A stretch of 64,000 nucleotides of DNA from Sparassis latifolia (taxonomy: Eukaryota > Basidiomycota > Agaricomycetes > Polyporales > Sparassidaceae): the NCBI GenBank assembly GCA_018466975.1, contig CM031562.1, forward strand, positions 2,976,001 through 3,040,000, read 5' to 3'. The notes beneath the pieces were generated by a model, which searched no databases, was not told the DNA's origin, and worked only from the letters and a program-made list of their open reading frames with translations. A program made the position numbers and the translations under genes. Shown piece after piece: positions 21,228-32,510 of this stretch; position 1 is the first letter of the stretch; each line of letters opens with the position of its first letter.

Positions 21228-22680
21228 CGTCGAGCTCGGCGAAGATCGGCGGGCTACTAGTTAAGTACCGGCGGCGAGTCTGCCATCCCTCACGTCTCTC
21301 GCCTGCTTCCCCCACCACAGGTCGCCCCCTCGCCGAATCAAACCCGCCCCCGCTGGAAGATATACGTCGTATCCTCGCTACGAGCGCAACTCGCCGGAAG
21401 GCGCCAGCTACTGCTCTTCCGCGTCTTCCTCGCTACATACAGCTTCCGGAGGGTCATATCAGGGAACAAGAAGCCTCACTACTGTTTCCCCTTCCGCGAT
21501 ACACCCCCCCTCCGGAGACGCTGCATCTTTCTCGCACCTGTTTGCGGCTTTCCACGCACGTACTGGTGACGTCGCCGGCGCCCGCTCGGCGCCCAGTCTA
21601 AGGTGTTAGTCCATCCCCATCCGCGAGCTCGAGCACTGCTGACTGCACGCGCGCAAACAGGCCGATGTGTCCACTGTGCAGGCGGCGGACGCACGTTCGG
21701 CGCTATAGCGTCCGAGGCGAAGGCGAAGGCGAAGTACCAACAGGGCGGGCGAACCCGAAGTCCCACATTCTCCCTATCTCTCGCTGCTCAATCATGATAC
21801 AGGCCTGGCTGAAACCGCCGCAGATCGTCTCGTCTCACATCCGTGCGAAAGCGAATATCAACGGGGAAGGACCGGCTGAGCGGGAAGAAGTGAGTCCCCC
21901 ACATCCTCCGCGTCTCTCGCCGCTCGAGGATAAATATCTGGGTGAACGAAGACGTCCCCACCCGCAGACGGGTACCGCCTCCATCGCCATCCTCATCTTC
22001 TTTCCTACCCGACGTCCAACCCCCTCCGTCATTCCCTCCCTACCAGCGTCTACTTACTCTGCCCCCGCGGTCGGAGATAGGTCGTATCCTCGCAAGTGCA
22101 GTCCGCGCTCCCTCCGAGTCTTCCGGACGGTGTTCCCTAGTTGGACACGAACTTACCAAGTGAACACCCCCGCGGACGTCGGATCCCCTCGCCTGCGACT
22201 GCCCGCATCCCGCGCTGTCAGAACGCGACCGCAGTCCTCGCTGGTGCCACCCCCCTCCCCCGCCTAGTCATCCGTATGCAAGTTCTGTGAGTAAAGTACT
22301 GCCGAGCATTATCGGTTTATCGGTTTTGAGACCGCAGTCCTCGCCGGTCCCCCCCCCCCCTCCCCGCTAGTCATCCGTATGCAAGTTCTGTGAGTAAAGT
22401 ACTGCCGAGCATTATCGGTTTTGTGGGGTGCCCTGCGGAGACGTTGCGTCCTCTGGGCCCGTTTGTGGCGTTTCGCGCACGCGGGTGATGCGACGTTGGT
22501 TTTTCTCTGTAGTGTGCGCGGCGCGTGCGACCTGCGCTGCGTGAATGCTCACTTCGTGAACACGCCGAGCCGGTGTAGGCTGCGCAGGGCGACGCGAAGG
22601 CGAAGATCGCGAGTTTAAGTACCCGCAAGGCGGGCATCCCACATTCTCCGTCTCTCTCGCCTGGCTGATAAACTCCCCAC
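21228..22680. repeat. Three diverged copies of a C/T-rich module
   Basis: A block reading roughly GGCGAAG... AAGTACC... GGCGGGC... CCCACATTCTCC... TCTCTCGC begins near 21228, 21715 and 22590. Each copy is followed by a pyrimidine-rich run and a CTGGAAGAT or CGTATCCTCG-like segment. The copies are heavily diverged and have no coding sense. Confidence 0.5.
22227..22422. repeat. Tandem duplication, period about 103 bp
   Basis: Starting at 22227 and again at 22330 the sequence reads GACCGCAGTCCTCG, a C-tract, then CTAGTCATCCGTATGCAAG and ATTATCGGTTT. The two copies are almost identical except for the C-tract length. Confidence 0.85.
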
Positions 22681-23153
22681 CGCAGGCCGCCTCCTCGTCT
22701 CGTCTCTCACCTGCCTTCCTTCCTCGTTCAACGTCAACCCTCGCCATCGGTACCGCCCTCGCTGGAAGATAGAACATCGGGTGCGGTCCTCGCTGCTGGT
22801 ACCCCCCTCCACGTACGTGTCCCCCACTGCGACTTCCGCCAGCCACGGCCCGGAGGGACGTTCCGTGAAAATGGTAAAGTCATCGTTTTCATGGCGCGCG
22901 CGCCCTCCGGAGTCCGAAGCTGGCAGTAACCCCGAGCCTTGGGAACTCGTGCACCCCGTCAGACGGGCCCTCGTGCAGCTGCCGCGCACGGGTGGCCGCG
23001 AGAAAATTATCTCGAGGTTTTACACCCCCCCCGGACGGGGTCAACGTTGACGACTCGGTTCCTGCCGCACGTCCCATCCCCGTCTTGGATGTCAATCTAC
23101 GGGCTGGCATAACCTGCTGTTCGTCTTTTCGTCGCCTCCATACATGCCAAGGA

Positions 23154-23411
23154 TTCTGCTGCGTTGCGGTACTGCACGTCTCTCGCAGTCGTCGATTTGC
23201 GAGGAGACATTGTGAACCCTCCCTGTCGTTCAAGGTTCAAACCTCAGGGTGGTATTTTTGCGAGGCGTAACAGTGCCCTCCAACGGTTCTGCTGCGTCGC
23301 GGTACTGCAGTCTCTCGCAGTCGTCGATTTGCGAGGAGACATTGTGAACCCTCCCTGTCGTTCAAGGTTCAAACCTCAGGGTGGTATTTTTGCGAGGCGT
23401 AACAGTGCCCT
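23154..23411. repeat. Tandem duplication, period about 133 bp
   Basis: Copies 23154-23279 and 23287-23411 are nearly identical (GTCGATTTGCGAGGAGACAT, TTCAAGGTTCAAACCTCAGG, GCGAGGCGTAACAGTGCCCT). Each contains GGTTCAAACC, close to a Pol III B box, but no A box was found. Confidence 0.85.
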
Positions 23412-23618
23412 ACGCCGCAGCGCACGCCCCCACCAAATGTTGCATCGACTGACATTCAGTAGGGTCTGCAAGCCAGGCGTGCGTGGGCCTACTCGTATCA
23501 AAGCATAAACAGACACGCCGTCGCGCTTAGATTATTCTAGATACACGACCACATAAATCGCCGTTTAATTAACGCATCGCGACGCCGCGAACAGTCTACG
23601 CAGCAGCAGCAGCCCGCG

Positions 23619-25551
23619 CTAGCTGCGCACATGCGCGCCGAGCAGCGCCGCGATCTCGTAGCAGCACACCAGCAAGAGCTGCCCGACGAGGTCCACCAGC
23701 GCCGAGTTCAGCGGCAGCGCCCACACGTCCGGATCGAGGCCGCGCGTCCACAGGAAATCCGTCGTCACCCGCGCGAGGAAGAGCGATACCGCGACCTTCG
23801 ACAAACAAAACCCACCATCAGCCCCGACGACGCGCGAGAAAGGTAAGCGCAACTCGACGCACCGTGAGCCCGAAGAACACGAGCTGGAGCACCATGAAGA
23901 GGACGGAGAGCCGGAGCCAGCCGAACGCGAACACCGTCGCGAGGAACGCGGCGTCGACGGGGAGGCTGATGAGCAGGAGGGTGATCATGACCAGGCGCGG
24001 GCTGGGGTGCGGGCTCTTCTCGTACGCTTCGTCTGCCGCTGGCAGGTCGGACAGCACCGTCGGCAGTGCGGAGGTCGCCGCGTGCAGCGCCGTCGAGAGG
24101 CGGGAGACAAATACGGAGCCGACACCCCCCGAAAGGCCTATGACGACAACAGTCAGATTGACATACGCCAACACCTGCGACGGAAGAACGTCTACCTGTG
24201 GCGACGACTGCGACGAGGGCGTAGCCGATGTATTGGCCGACGAACCTGTCCAGTACGAGGCCTGTCCCGCTGCTGATGATCATCGCGCCGAACAAGGGCA
24301 GCCATCCTTCCGTGAGCAGATGCTTGACATGTTCATTGCGGTGCGTCAGGATCGTCCAGCCCACACCCGCCGCGACGAGGAGTATTATGAGGATGAGCGG
24401 GATGACGGTGTCGATAATATAAAGGTGTAACGCGGAGACGAGACCCAGGATTGTCAGCGTGACGAGATCGCCGAGACAGGACGCGACGAGCGGTGCGATA
24501 TTATCTGCATGCAGAATAGTTGCAGATATGCAGAAATTCACCGGGATGAGTACGGCTCACCAGGGTCGAGCCCGAACCGGCGACATAGTACAACCAGGGT
24601 GCACATGAACGATCCGAACACGCAGGCGGACAGACAAGTGGATGTCATCGCTGCAGACGCGACCATCGCGAATCTGTGGAAAATGCTCAACTCTCTGTCG
24701 GCGATTCTGAGTAAGGGGGCATACTCTGAAAAGCCAGACGTTGGCGATCCACCTGGAAAGGTCGGCCGTGGCGTCCTCGCCTCCAAAGCGCTGGCCATTA
24801 AAGAGCTAGTAATGTTGCCCGCAAGGACGGCCGGAGCTGCGTCTTCCTCAGCAGGTCGGGGTATTACACGACCCAGGAGGAAGGCGACACACGCTGCGAC
24901 AAAGGACACGACGGTCGCCTGCACCTGCAGCAGCGTCAAGTTTCCAATAATGATCGACTTCCGCTTTGACGGGTCGTCGAGCTCGCCCATGTTCGCAGCG
25001 GTACCCAGGCGGGCCGAAAGGTTCATCTCGAGATTTCCCTTCAGGTTAAGAATGACCGGGACGATTATGATCAGCTCGTCCACGCGCGACATGGCTTTCC
25101 AGTGCTGTGAATATCTGAGCGCGCAGCCGTAGAGAAGGGGCGGTCAATGCGCACGGAGACATTGGCCAACAGTTCGCCCGTGAACAACTCGGGGGCTGTA
25201 GTTATAAGGAGGGTGGGTGAGGTCTGTGGCACGTTCAGACTACTCGGCCGCATGCACAGCAGCACTCACTTCTATGACGAGGCTCTTTATCTGGGCCCAC
25301 GTACTCAGTCTGCTCGGGGTCGTGCGCCCATCGGGCTCCTGTTCTCCCCTGTGAGAACCCAGCAGAGCACGATTGCCTTCCTCCTCCTCGTCACCAGAGT
25401 CGCCGTCCGAGTCGTCAGCGGGTGAGTAAACAAGGTCGGGGCCCTTCCGGTCGTCAGCTTTAGTTTTGTCCCGAGTCGTCAGTTCGATCGTCTCCGTGCC
25501 ATTTTCTGAGGCAGGGTCAGACGAGGCGGCGGCGCCCCCCATGCTCTCCAT
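23619..25551 (-). CDS. SLC41/MgtE-type divalent cation (Mg2+) transporter, 551 aa
   Basis: Eukaryotic SLC41 proteins contain two MgtE-like membrane domains and move Mg2+ across plasma or organelle membranes. Exons 25551-25270, 25223-25155, 25104-24561, 24504-24196, 24137-23863 and 23795-23619 join in phase (introns 46-67 nt) to 551 residues. The N-terminal ~85 residues are acidic and cytosolic (SPADDSDGDSGDEEEEGN). Each repeat carries the family blocks: first VDELIIIVPVILNLKGNLEM and LSARLGTAANMGELD; then LDPDNIAPLVASCLGDLVTL spanning the exon 3/4 junction; then VSRLSTALHA and a final FLWTRGLDPDVWALPLNSAL followed by a hydrophobic helix. About ten membrane helices are visible. The start is the Met opening the acidic leader. 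The gene is divergent from the phosphate carrier. Confidence 0.88.
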
Positions 25552-27805
25552 GCGTCGTAAAAAGAGCGGGCGGAGTCCAGCCCGGTAAAGAGGTTCAGAT
25601 GTTCAGAGTGTGTCGTCGTTCACCGTTTTCTTGTGCATAGTCTAGCTGGGTGTGAGAGAGGCACGCCATGGTTTGGACCACCCCGAACGTGCACAACTCA
25701 TGCGACGGTGCTTGCCGTGACACTGACGGTGACACTTACGTCACTAGTACTGTAAATAAAATACGTTGCTTTACTCTCATCCTCTCCGCTCCCTCCTTTT
25801 CTATTAAACCGTTTCCAAAGCGTTCCGGCCATCGAGCTTATATGCAACGGCTAAAGCGGTTGTTTATAAACTAGTTGACCGGAACCACCGGATGACTGGA
25901 ACCCATTTGCTCAACGTGCAGCCCGCTAAAACGCAGGCAGACCACCCTACCTCCACACGGGTAGCCCTGTCCGAGCACCACCGCGAGTCCACGAACCGTT
26001 CCAGCGGGTCCGGTTCTGGCAAATAACCGGAGTGAGACGTAGCGCAATGCAGCCGGGACCCGGTTCGAGCACAGCAGTTCCCCGCTGCCACACCGACTCA
26101 CCAGCTACCGTCCCAATGAAGTCCAAATGCCAGAGAAATTGTAGTAGTGTCCGATGATAGACTTGCCGAAGGGAAAGACAACTCGGCCTTGATGGAGGAA
26201 ACCTGTTAAGAAATAGCTAGCCAGTATGCCAAGGGAGAAAAATACGTCCAGCAAATGTAGGTTAAAACAATGGATCATGAATATTGAACGTCGGCAGGTA
26301 TGCCTGACGAAGTTGGTCCAGGTACTGAAGTACTGAAGCCTGAGTGTAATTGCTTGGACCTGTTCTGCGGCATCGAATATTTGGCCGCGAGAAGTCTATG
26401 TGCTAAAATTCGAGCGACTTTAGCACATATTCGATGGCACGTACAACAAATGTGCTACGTACTATGCGCGGGCGGAACACTGGGCATTGCGCAGATCTGT
26501 GGGAGCGAGTTAATTTTTGTAGAGCACTCCGGAGTCTGCAATATGACCGCCGCGGCGCAGTTGTACGATCGATACTCATAAGCATGTAAAACATTCTGGA
26601 CGTAGGCAGCAAGCATCTTGAAGACACGAGCCTCGAGCCTCGAGATACGAATAACTGAGCAGCTTGTTGTTCACCAACCATCCGTTCACCCGAAGATCTT
26701 CCCGAAGAAGGCGCGCGAGAGGTGCCGTCAACTTCGAGTGAAGTACTGATAACCGATTTGAGCGGATGACGTCCTGCGTCTCGTATCACGACCTTGGTCT
26801 GGCGGAGTGCGCGCTTGCTGAGTGAACACAGACCTGGTTTCCGTGGGTTCGCGCAAGCCATTCTTGACTTCAGGCTTATCCCAAGAGGACGAGAGCTAGT
26901 AAAAAAAATAGCCCAGCATGTCTCCTTTGACGACACGCGGATTGGTACCGTAAGTTGCAGCGACTGCAGGACTCGACTCCAAGATCTACAGCGATTGAGC
27001 GCCAGAACTCATCCTAAGATGATACTGACTGAGGACCACGAACAAGATAGCAAAAGTGGGACAGGTATCGGGACAACGTCTATACGTCGGTCTGTTAGCG
27101 GGGTAATTGTCACGGGCAGAGATACTACTACTCACAGTAACCGCGGAATTTCCATCGAAGTGCTACGAAAAATCGTATCGTCGTATACTTGTTCGTGAAT
27201 AGCATATAGCATAAGGACTGGCCATCCAAGCTCTCGTTGAATTGAGCGACTCAGGTCAACGAAAATGTGGTGGTAACCTTCCGGAACGTCCTCTGAATTA
27301 GTTCCTTCCTGCTCCCTTGCGTGGGTTTACACCCGGATGATCAGTAGTACATCGCCACATACAGTCTGATTCAGCTGGAGGCGTCAAACATTAGTCAAAA
27401 GACCCACCTGCGGCACCGGTGGTTCTCGGACGAAGTTGGGACGACGTATGACAACGACGGTGGTACTCAGCGTGTACCGCTTAAGCGCTCGTCTTCCAAC
27501 CCCAGGCTGGACTTAACAATTAAGTGAAAAAATTCTGACCGACACTGAAACTGGTCCACGACGCTAGAGCGAACGTCGACGAGACGAGATGGAGAAAAAA
27601 TTAGGAGAAGATGGAAGGCGAATCGAGACGGAGAGCAAAAGCGGTGGTGGCAATCATCGGTCAAGTTCGGAGGGGCCAGCCGAGCAAAAACCGCACCCGT
27701 TTTCGCTGGCGCCCTCTCACATCTCGACCACCACCACCTCGGCGACGTCGTCCACCGCGACGGGATACCACTAGACTACCTTATCCCTAACGACCTCTAG
27801 ATAAT
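25552..27805. other. Long divergent intergenic region, no supported gene
   Basis: It separates the Mg2+ transporter and phosphate-carrier starts. Frames at 26403-26936 (-) and 26794-27198 (+) overlap and show no motif. The last ~200 bp upstream of 27806 are CT/CA-rich, as expected of a promoter. Confidence 0.4.
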
Positions 27806-28922
27806 ATGGCACACCTCGCCCCGACTGGCAAGTGGGACGCTCGGTACGTCGCTGTCTCGCAGTCGCCACGCCGCCAGCTCATGTTTTGCTTGTCAGGCTC
27901 CTTGGGCCCGTTCCCCACGACACTTCGTACTATGCCAAGTGCATGCTTGGCGGGATCCTCGCGTGTGGTATCACCCATGCTGGCATCACCCCGCTCGATG
28001 TCACCAAATGTAACATGCAGGTGCGTACGCCTCGCTGCGTCTTTTCCGACCGCCCCGCTGATGGTGTATTGTCGCCGACAGGTCTCCCCCGGCAAATACA
28101 AGGGTCTCGTTTCCGGCGTCAAGACGATCATCGCGGAAGAGGGCAGCCAAGGTCTCTGGAAAGGTGTCGGGCCGACTTTCATCGGATACTCGCTGCAGGG
28201 TATGTTCAAGTACGGGCTGTATGAGGTGTTCAAGGACGCGTACATGAACCTCGCCGGGGAGGAGGCGTCGGCCAAGTACAAGGGCGCGATCTGGCTCGCG
28301 GGCTCCGCGTCCGCCGAGTTCTTCGCCGACATCGCGCTCTGCCCGCTGGAGATGACGAAAGTGAAGATCCAGACGAGTCCGGCGGGTACGTTCCCGGTGC
28401 CGATGGTGGCGGCGATGCGGGAGATGAGCAGGCTCAAGGCGGACACGCGCTATCCGTTCGGGTCGATCGTGCCGCTCTGGTCGCGCCAGATCCCGTACAC
28501 GATGGCCAAGTTCTTCTTCTTCGAGTACATCGTCGGCCTCTTCTACACACACGTCTTCACCGCGCCTAAGGACACGTACGGCAAGCCGACGCAACTCGGC
28601 GTCACGTTCGCGTCCGGCTACCTCGCGGGTATCGTCTGCGCCGTCGTCTCGCACCCCGCGGATTCGCTCGTCTCGCAGATGGGCAAGCCCGCGAATAAGG
28701 GCAAGGGCCTCGGCCAGATCGCCAGCGAGGTTGGCATCGTCTCGCTCGCGACCAAGGGTCTCGGTACCCGTGTACTCATGATCGGTACACTCACTGGTAC
28801 GCGTTCTGTATTTCGGATTCGTGGCGTTGCGCTGACGGAGGGCGTATTTTTCAGGCTTCCAATGGTGGATCTACGACACGTTCAAGTCGTCCATGGGGAT
28901 GGGCACGACTGGTGGCAAGTAG
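27806..28922 (+). CDS. PIC2: Mitochondrial phosphate carrier, Pic2-like, 314 aa
   Basis: This is a mitochondrial carrier family (SLC25) protein of the inner membrane that imports phosphate; Pic2 in yeast also handles copper. Exons 27806-27843, 27897-28020, 28082-28796 and 28855-28922 give 314 residues, the normal size. Three ~100-residue repeats are visible. Their signature motifs are PLDVTKCNMQ (repeat 1), PLEMTKVKIQ (repeat 2) and HPADSLVSQM (repeat 3). Other phosphate-carrier blocks are YYAKCMLGGILACGITHAGI, GPTFIGYSLQGMFKYGLYEV, PLWSRQIPYTMAKFFFFE and GTLTGFQWWIYDTFKSSMGM. The QIPYTM and FQWWIYD forms favour Pic2 over Mir1. The first exon is only 38 nt and encodes MAHLAPTGKWDA; its GT-AG junction restores the frame exactly. 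Confidence 0.92.
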
Positions 28923-30364
28923 AACAGGTAGACGTCGACTGCTTAACTCTTCCAGCATAAAGTGAGCCTCCCGATTTCTCGGAAGCCTCCTTTGAACTCA
29001 AGTCAACGATTTTAGAGGTGGATGCGCTGGATGCAGCAGTTGGAGGACGCGTGCTTGCGGATACGATTTATTCTTTTCTTATTACTTGCGTTGTCTCTCC
29101 CTGTTGTTCCAAGCTGTTGGCCGGTTCGTCAGACTTAATAGATTCAGCGGACATACCCAAATAGCGTGCTGGTGCCACAAGAGATCGTTTGCGGCTGATA
29201 CAAGGCAACATGATTGGGGGGCTCGCTGTGTATTTTTTCCTAGCCGCGAATTTCGACCGAATGCTGTCAGGTCGGAGATTGATATACCTGCCTCGATCAC
29301 CGCACGTTGTGCGTTGTGGATGTGAAGAGGTGAGTGGGCAGCTGTGTGGGTCCGTGAGCTGCTTCTTCCTATATATTCCATCGCCTCATTCAAGCCACAA
29401 ATACCTGGCAGATGAGGCTCGAGTCACGTCCTTCCATTACTTCCTCGCACAGGATGCGCGGCGGACTGGTGAACGTGCCCGGTGTCGAGCCCAAGCTACG
29501 CTCATTGGCCTGCAGACACGGTACCTGGCCGCACTGTTATGCCGAGAACCCTCGTACGGATCTCTGAAGGAACACGGTCGACATCAGAGACGACTGCATT
29601 AATCACCCTCGCCGAAGCGCCGATGTCTGCATATTGATATTAATATCCCCCACCTCCTCGCGCGTTTCGTGCATACGATCCCTGCCACTCTACCCACACT
29701 TTGCGCTGGTCCTCGGACGTCCGGCTACATGGTACGTGGGTTCTGTCGGCGCGTTGTTCGATCACGTCCTTGCGATATCGGGAGGGGGGCAGTGTCAGGG
29801 CGGATCAGAGTATGGGCTGGTTACACACCGATGCTAATTATTAGCAGGCTGGCGATCAGTATTGTTGGAGTCCCTCCATGTGGGCATCATTCCACCATAG
29901 ATATGCGACTGAGTTGGGCTGGGGGCGGTACCGCCGACCGACGGGCCCTCAGTTGTCTTGAAGGCGGAGGTGCGCTGTGACGCTGTTGGTCGTGGAATGG
30001 TGGGTGCTCTGCTGGTAGGATGCGGTTAAACACCGACGAGCGACGGACGACGGCAAGCGGAGTGACTCTTCGCGGACGCGACTTCGGGAGATCACTTGCC
30101 GTCCCACTTGGGAGCAGGAGGCCGAGGAGGTCGAACTTAGCGGTGAGATCTACGTACAAGGACGCCCGCACGGCCGGCTTGGTCGATAACTTCTGCTCCG
30201 ACGACACGTTTCTTTGCCTTGCCTCGACGACCAGCAGCACCAATTTCGAGTCATTCTCTATAGCTATTCGCCACATATGAAACAGCGTCAAAACCCATAA
30301 ATTTCGTGCATTCCGTAAGGTACTCATTACACGTCGCCGAGCATACACTACCTCTATCATGAAA
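28923..30364. other. Convergent intergenic region, no supported gene
   Basis: This is the shared 3' side of the phosphate carrier (+) and the MFS transporter (-). The short frames carry no motif. Confidence 0.45.
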
Positions 30365-32510
30365 CTACAACAAATACCGATAATCCGGATTGAGGTCGCC
30401 CATGTGCGCCTTCTCGTCCTGCGTGAACGTCGCGTCCGCCTTAGCCTGCCCCGCGTCGCGCCTGTGGTTCTCGTGCACGACCGCGAAGAGGTAGACACAG
30501 TTGGCGATGAGGGAGACGCAGATGAACGCGAGGCAGATGCTGTAGCCCTTGGTGTAACGGGGTGCGTCCTTCGCGACGAAGGCGTAGACGGCGATGATGC
30601 CGCCGACTACGCAGAGGGGGAAGTGGTTAGCATACACGGAGATGCGGGGGAACATGGGTACGGGACGCACTGTTGCCAAAGCCGACCTGCCACGCCGTCC
30701 CGACCGCTCTCCGCTGGTGTCCTCCCACTGCATCGCGGCGCGGAAAGAAAGAAAGTCAGATCGAACGCGAGGCGCACCGCGGCAAGCAACTCACAATTCG
30801 TGTTGAACCAACAGACGAGGATGGGCATCGCCGAGTACGCGCCCATCACGGCCAGGAAGAGCGCAGCGTATTGCGTCTTCGTATGATTATGCACGACGAG
30901 CAGGGTGATGAAGCCCGCCATGGCGATGGCGATGGGCAAGAGGCCGAAGACAAAGCGGTGCCGGAAGAAGTCGGACGCGATCGCGACAAGCATGGACATC
31001 ACGAAGGCGCACGCCCAGGGTGGGACGGAGAGCAGCTGCGTGCGGATGCTTGTGTGGCCGAGGCCCTGGATGATGGACGGCGCAAAGTATGCTGCGGGTC
31101 CGTTAGCGGAGGGCCGTTGAGCGGGTCTGCGCGCGACGCACCATAGCCGTAGGCAGGGACGATAAGCCCGAGATACATGAACCCGCCGACTATAATTTTG
31201 TCTGCGTGGATTTATTAGTCAGGTGATGCGCGAGGAGGGGCATGGGCGACTGACAGTCCTTGAATACCTCCAGCACCTTCCGGGCGGTGAGCGGCTCTCC
31301 ACGTTTGGAATGCCCGACGTCGTCGTACAGCCGCGCCTTGACGAACGCCTTCTCCTCCTCCGTCAGCCACTTTGCCTCCTCCGGGAAGTCCGAGATCGTG
31401 AAGTACAGGATGAAAGAGGCGACGGAGGTCAGCGTCCCCTCTATGGCAAAGATGAAAATTCCATTATTCGGGTCATGGATATGTCGGACGGAGACATACC
31501 GAGAATGAAGATCCACCGCCAGCCGTGATACCCGCGCATGCCGTCCATCTTCCCGATTGCGCTCGCGAGTAAACCTCCGAAGGCGCCGGCCATGGTGGTG
31601 GACGAGAAGAAGAACGAGAAGCGTTTCTGGGCTTCTTCGCGCTTGTACCACCTGCGTCAGGCGTCAAACTCTGAATACTTTTCACCGAAGAACCGAACTA
31701 ACATGGCAATCAAGTAGAAGCAAGCTGGGAACACGCCACTCTCCACAAACCCTATGTTCAGCGCAGTCATTCATCAGCGATGGGACATGCAGAGCGACTT
31801 CACATACCCAGGAAGAAGCGCGCGGCGATGAGTCCGCTGAAGTTATGTGTGAGCCCTTGGCAGATCGATATAAGCCCGAAGAAAAACATGCAGCCCGACA
31901 CTGCGAACCGGGCGAATCAACCGTCACGACCTATCTGAAGAGCACGAATGCTGTACGCACGCCATACGTGTGGCTTGAAGCGTTTGAGGAGAATATTTGA
32001 TGGGATTTCAAACACGATATATGGAACGAAGCTGAGGCCGTTCTAACTTCAGATGTCATTCGGGACGAGTGAAAGGGTACCCACAATACCACCAGCGCCG
32101 TGTTGTACTGATTTCCTTTCAGTTTCAGATCTGTCTTCAATCCAAACAGCGCCGCATTGGAGATGTTGACACTGCACGTACACCACATTCAGCTCCAGGA
32201 CGCAGTCGAACAAGGCATTCTGCGTTCAACACGTACCGGTCCAGGAAAGCCAAGAGGTAGAGTACACACAACACCGGGATGACTCTGAAGTCGATTTTCC
32301 GCATCACCTTGGCCTCGTTGATATGAGGGAATTTCTCCTTGTAGCTAAGCTCGCGCGAGTCCGGCGAAGCGCGCTCGAAGTGTTCCTCGAGGTCACCGGT
32401 ATGAGGCAGAGCCTCTTTGACATCGGACAGCGATCTCTTCACTGCCCATCAATTCAGAACCTCACCTAAGCCATCGTACCAAAACTGCGGCACTCACGCT
32501 CTTCACTCAT
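30365..32510 (-). CDS. MFS anion:cation symporter family transporter (Dal5-like), 503 aa
   Basis: Plasma-membrane importer of the fungal ACS family, whose known members carry allantoate, nicotinate, pantothenate or related acids; the substrate here is not predictable. Twelve exons join in phase: 32510-32498, 32441-32237, 32171-32085, 32031-31961, 31900-31808, 31751-31703, 31651-31500, 31440-31255, 31201-31142, 31091-30795, 30727-30671 and 30606-30365. Key blocks: KIDFRVIPVLCVLYLLAFLD then RVNISNAALFGL (helix 1 and loop), FFVPYIVFEIPSNILLKRFK, LIAARFFLGFVESGVFPACF, WYKREEAQKRFSFFFSSTTM, GWRWIFILEGTLTSVASFIL, NLGGHQRRAVGTAWQVGFGN and a C-terminal GDLNPDYRYLL. The first exon is a 13-nt microexon-like start (MSEE) needed because stops close the frame upstream of 32441. 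Confidence 0.88.
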
